Below are positions 6,229-8,154 of a DNA stretch of 8,154 bases, piece after piece. Under the pieces are notes generated by a model. The model saw only the letters and a program-made list of their open reading frames with translations, made no database searches and was not told the origin of the DNA. This stretch comes from DATDMG01 sp036518955 (lineage in GTDB: Bacteria > Actinomycetota > Actinomycetes > Actinomycetales > Kineosporiaceae). Location of the stretch: contig DATDMG010000327.1 of the NCBI GenBank assembly GCA_036518955.1, positions 1 to 8,154 of the forward strand. The letters run 5' to 3'. The position numbers were made by a program, and so were the translations under genes. The stretch's first letter is position 1. Each line of letters opens with the position of its first letter.

Positions 6229-6245
6229 CCCCCCCGGACGGGGGG
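6229..6245. terminator. Strong G/C hairpin
   Basis: CCCCCC pairs with GGGGGG (6240-6245) around a short CGGAC loop. There is no T tract. It could end transcription coming from the left or shape the leader of the molybdoenzyme gene 210 bases downstream. Confidence 0.3.
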
Positions 6246-6441
6246 CCGTCGGGCGACGGACAGAGATCCGGCCACCCGGCGGGGGGCTGCCAGCGTGCCG
6301 GCAGATGCGCGGGGCCGCCGCGGAACGCGACGGTAGGTCCGCAAGCGCGGCTCCCTTCGCCCGCGGGGAGGCCACGGTGCTTGCGGCCACGCGTGCGCCT
6401 GCCCGGCGCCGGGGCGGAGGCTGCGCGGCGCGCGGGCTCAT

Positions 6442-6448
6442 GGGAGGG
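6442..6448 (+). promoter_or_regulatory. Ribosome-binding site GGGAGGG fixing the GTG start at 6455
   Basis: GGGAGGG sits six bases before GTG at 6455. The in-frame ATG at 6440 overlaps this site and has no site of its own, so GTG is preferred. Confidence 0.7.
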
Positions 6449-6454
6449 AATGCA

Positions 6455-8154
6455 GTGACCACCCGCAGGAACGTCATCGTCCATGCCCTGGCAGCAACCA
6501 CGCTCACCCTGATGACCCCCCTGGGCACCGCGGCGGCGCCGCGCGGGGACGGCCCCGCGCCTCGCGGTGACGGCCCGGCGACCCCTACGGGGCCGGATCC
6601 GCGCGGCGGCGGTCCGGTCGTGACGGGGACCGACGACGAGAAGCTCGTCCTGGAGGTGACCGCCGCCAACCGGGTCGTGGTCCGCCTTCCGCGCGCGGAA
6701 GTGGGCCAGGGCATCACCACGGCCGTCGCGATGTTGCTCGCCGAGGAGCTGGACGCGCGGCTGGACGACGTCGAGGTACCGCTGGCCGAGGCACGCACCG
6801 ACGGCGGCAACCAGTACACCGGCGGCTCGAGCTCGGTCCGCACGCTGTACGAGCCGGTGCGCCAACTGGCAGCCGAGGCACGGGCCCGGCTCGTGACGGC
6901 GGCGGCCCGGCAATGGCAGGTCCCCGCCGGCACCCTGCGGACCCAGGACACCATGGTGATCGCTCCGGACGGGCGGAAGGCGACCTTCGGCTCGCTGACG
7001 GCCGCCGCGGCGGCGGTCACCCACCCCGAGGTGCCCAGCACCCCCAAGCCGGCGGCCGCCCACCGGATCGTGGGGCGTCCGGCGGGACGGATCGACGCCC
7101 GCGACCTGGTCACGGGTGCGGCGCAGTATGCCGGGGACCTGCTGGTGGCCGGGGCCCGCCCGGCCGTGGTGGCCCGGCCGCCGGCGCTCGGCGGATCCGT
7201 CGCGACGGCCGACGTCTCCGCGGCGCGCGCCCTCCCAGGGGTGCTCGCCGTCGTCCAGGTGCCCAGCGGGGTCGCCGTGGTCGCGGAGACCTTCCACCAC
7301 GCGTTCCGGGCCCGGGACGCGCTGCGGATCACGTGGCAGCCGGGGCCGATGGCGGCCCTGACGGACGAGGGCCTCCGCGACCGGCTGCGTGCCGCGCTCC
7401 CGCCGCTCGGCCCGCCTCCGCCGGGGTCGGTGCAGGTCGAGGGGGAGTTCGAGTTCGCCTTCGTCAGCCACGCCCCGATGGAGGTCCTGACCGTCGTGGC
7501 GGACGTGCGCGCCCACCGGGCCGAGCTGTGGCTCGCCTCCCAGACGCCGGGCGATGCCGTGGCCAGCGTCGCGTCGGCCGTCGGGCTGCCCGAGCGCGCG
7601 GTCCGGCTGACCGTGGTGCGCGCCGGCGGCTCGTTCGGGCGCCACCTCACCAACGAGGCCGCGGTCGAGGCCGCACTCATCTCGAAGGCCGCCGCGAGGC
7701 CGGTGAAGCTGATGTGGAGCCGCAACGACGACATCCGCCACGGCGGGATGCGCCCGGCGACGTGCCACCGGATCCGGGCCAGCCTGGCGGCCGGCCGCGT
7801 CGCGGCGCTGGTGCACGACGTGGTCTCGGCGGACGAGCTGTCCCTGCCCTTGCCCACGGGTGCCTGGCGATCCGTGGACTCGGGGATGTCGCGGACGGCG
7901 GAGGAGGTCATCACCGACGAGGTCGCCGCCGCGCTCGGGAAGGACCCGGTCGCCTACCGCCTCGCCACGGTGACGGGCACCGGCCTGCGGGCCGTGCTCA
8001 GCAAGGTCGCCGACGCCGGGCGCTGGGGCCGCGCGATGCCCGCCGGGTGGGCCCAGGGCGTGGCCGTGCACGAGGAGTACGACTCCCAGGTGGCGTGCCT
8101 GGCGGAGATCGACGCCCGGGATCCTCGTGCCCCCCGCGTGACCGCCGTCGTGAT
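6455..8154 (+). CDS. Tat-exported molybdopterin-binding subunit, xanthine dehydrogenase/isoquinoline 1-oxidoreductase type (partial, 3' open)
   Basis: The frame is open from GTG at 6455 to the window edge (566 codons). The N-terminus TTRRNVIVHALAATTL plus a TAAA cleavage-like site is a twin-arginine signal. A Pro/Gly linker with PRGDGPA repeated (29-42) follows. The body shows GQGITTAVAMLLAEELDARL (84-103), TGAAQYAGDL (220-229), FVSHAPMEVLTVVADV (336-351), VVRAGGSFGRHL (387-398), ARPVKLMWSRNDDIRHGGMR (414-433), PTGAWRSVDSG (467-477) and WAQGVAVHEEY (532-542). These match, in order, the large subunit of IorB-like hydroxylases, which bind Moco and hydroxylate N-heterocycles or aldehydes outside the membrane. 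Such enzymes need a small [2Fe-2S] subunit, which is not in the window. Oddities: MEV instead of the usual MEP, GGSFGRH instead of GGGFGRR, and an apparent loss of about 50 residues between SAD (458-460) and LPTGAWRS. It is intact as a frame, but its activity is uncertain. Confidence 0.87.
   Translation, partial: MTTRRNVIVHALAATTLTLMTPLGTAAAPRGDGPAPRGDGPATPTGPDPRGGGPVVTGTDDEKLVLEVTAANRVVVRLPRAEVGQGITTAVAMLLAEELDARLDDVEVPLAEARTDGGNQYTGGSSSVRTLYEPVRQLAAEARARLVTAAARQWQVPAGTLRTQDTMVIAPDGRKATFGSLTAAAAAVTHPEVPSTPKPAAAHRIVGRPAGRIDARDLVTGAAQYAGDLLVAGARPAVVARPPALGGSVATADVSAARALPGVLAVVQVPSGVAVVAETFHHAFRARDALRITWQPGPMAALTDEGLRDRLRAALPPLGPPPPGSVQVEGEFEFAFVSHAPMEVLTVVADVRAHRAELWLASQTPGDAVASVASAVGLPERAVRLTVVRAGGSFGRHLTNEAAVEAALISKAAARPVKLMWSRNDDIRHGGMRPATCHRIRASLAAGRVAALVHDVVSADELSLPLPTGAWRSVDSGMSRTAEEVITDEVAAALGKDPVAYRLATVTGTGLRAVLSKVADAGRWGRAMPAGWAQGVAVHEEYDSQVACLAEIDARDPRAPRVTAVV

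Larger units (their letters stand above)
5949..6441. other. 493 bases with no recognisable gene, very G/C-rich repeats
   Basis: Long open frames here are a by-product of GC content. Their products are low-complexity Pro/Arg/Gly with no family motif. The stretch contains the 16-base tandem repeat at 6182-6213 and the C7/G6 hairpin at 6229-6245. It separates the relic-rich region from the molybdoenzyme gene, whose promoter should lie in its right half. No clear promoter boxes were found. Confidence 0.5.

Noticed and set aside
5425..7914. 829-codon open frame on the minus strand
   Set aside because: It is antisense to the well-supported molybdoenzyme, rich in Ser/Arg/Ala/Pro low-complexity sequence, and has no domain. 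It is a GC-driven shadow frame.
6167..8071. 634-codon open frame on the minus strand
   Set aside because: It is antisense to the same gene in another frame, with Arg/Gly/His-rich sequence and no family motif.

Overview
The window is very GC-rich, with codon use strongly biased to G/C in third position, GTG and TTG starts, and protein families typical of soil actinomycetes. These include a GH10 xylanase, a PhoX-type DUF839 protein, a large NB-ARC/LuxR regulator and a Tat-exported molybdoenzyme. The best guess is a Streptomyces or close relative, perhaps an unstable chromosome arm, because decayed genes are unusually common here. The organism call is inference.

Layout. Positions 2-190 (+) hold the last 62 residues of a GH10 endo-xylanase. 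Positions 219-906 (-) are a truncated, frame-shifted remnant of a DUF839/PhoX-like gene. An intact GNAT acetyltransferase (1073-1582, +) converges on a 213-residue conserved protein of unknown function (1740-2381, -), which carries a Pro-Cys-Pro motif reminiscent of heme-thiolate peroxidases. Positions 2401-2543 (-) keep what reads as the C-terminus of a GH62 alpha-L-arabinofuranosidase. Next is a complete 796-residue ATPase/TPR/LuxR regulator (2666-5056, -) with an inverted-repeat operator candidate upstream. About 1.4 kb (5057-6454) then holds no intact gene, only a secreted-protein remnant, a flavin/F420-oxidoreductase-like remnant, strong palindromes and a G/C tandem repeat. The window ends in a long + strand gene (6455 to beyond 8154) for a Tat-dependent xanthine-dehydrogenase/isoquinoline-1-oxidoreductase-type molybdopterin subunit, open at the right edge.

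How the genes fit together. No complete pathway is visible. GH10 xylanase and the GH62 remnant both act on arabinoxylan, so a xylan-degradation neighbourhood may once have been here. The LuxR regulator has no obvious intact target in the window. The clearest theme is erosion: several loci have lost internal blocks while their flanking sequence stays recognisable. This suggests either real deletion decay or a systematic assembly problem. I found no convincing new defence system, CRISPR array, RNA gene or complete mobile element.
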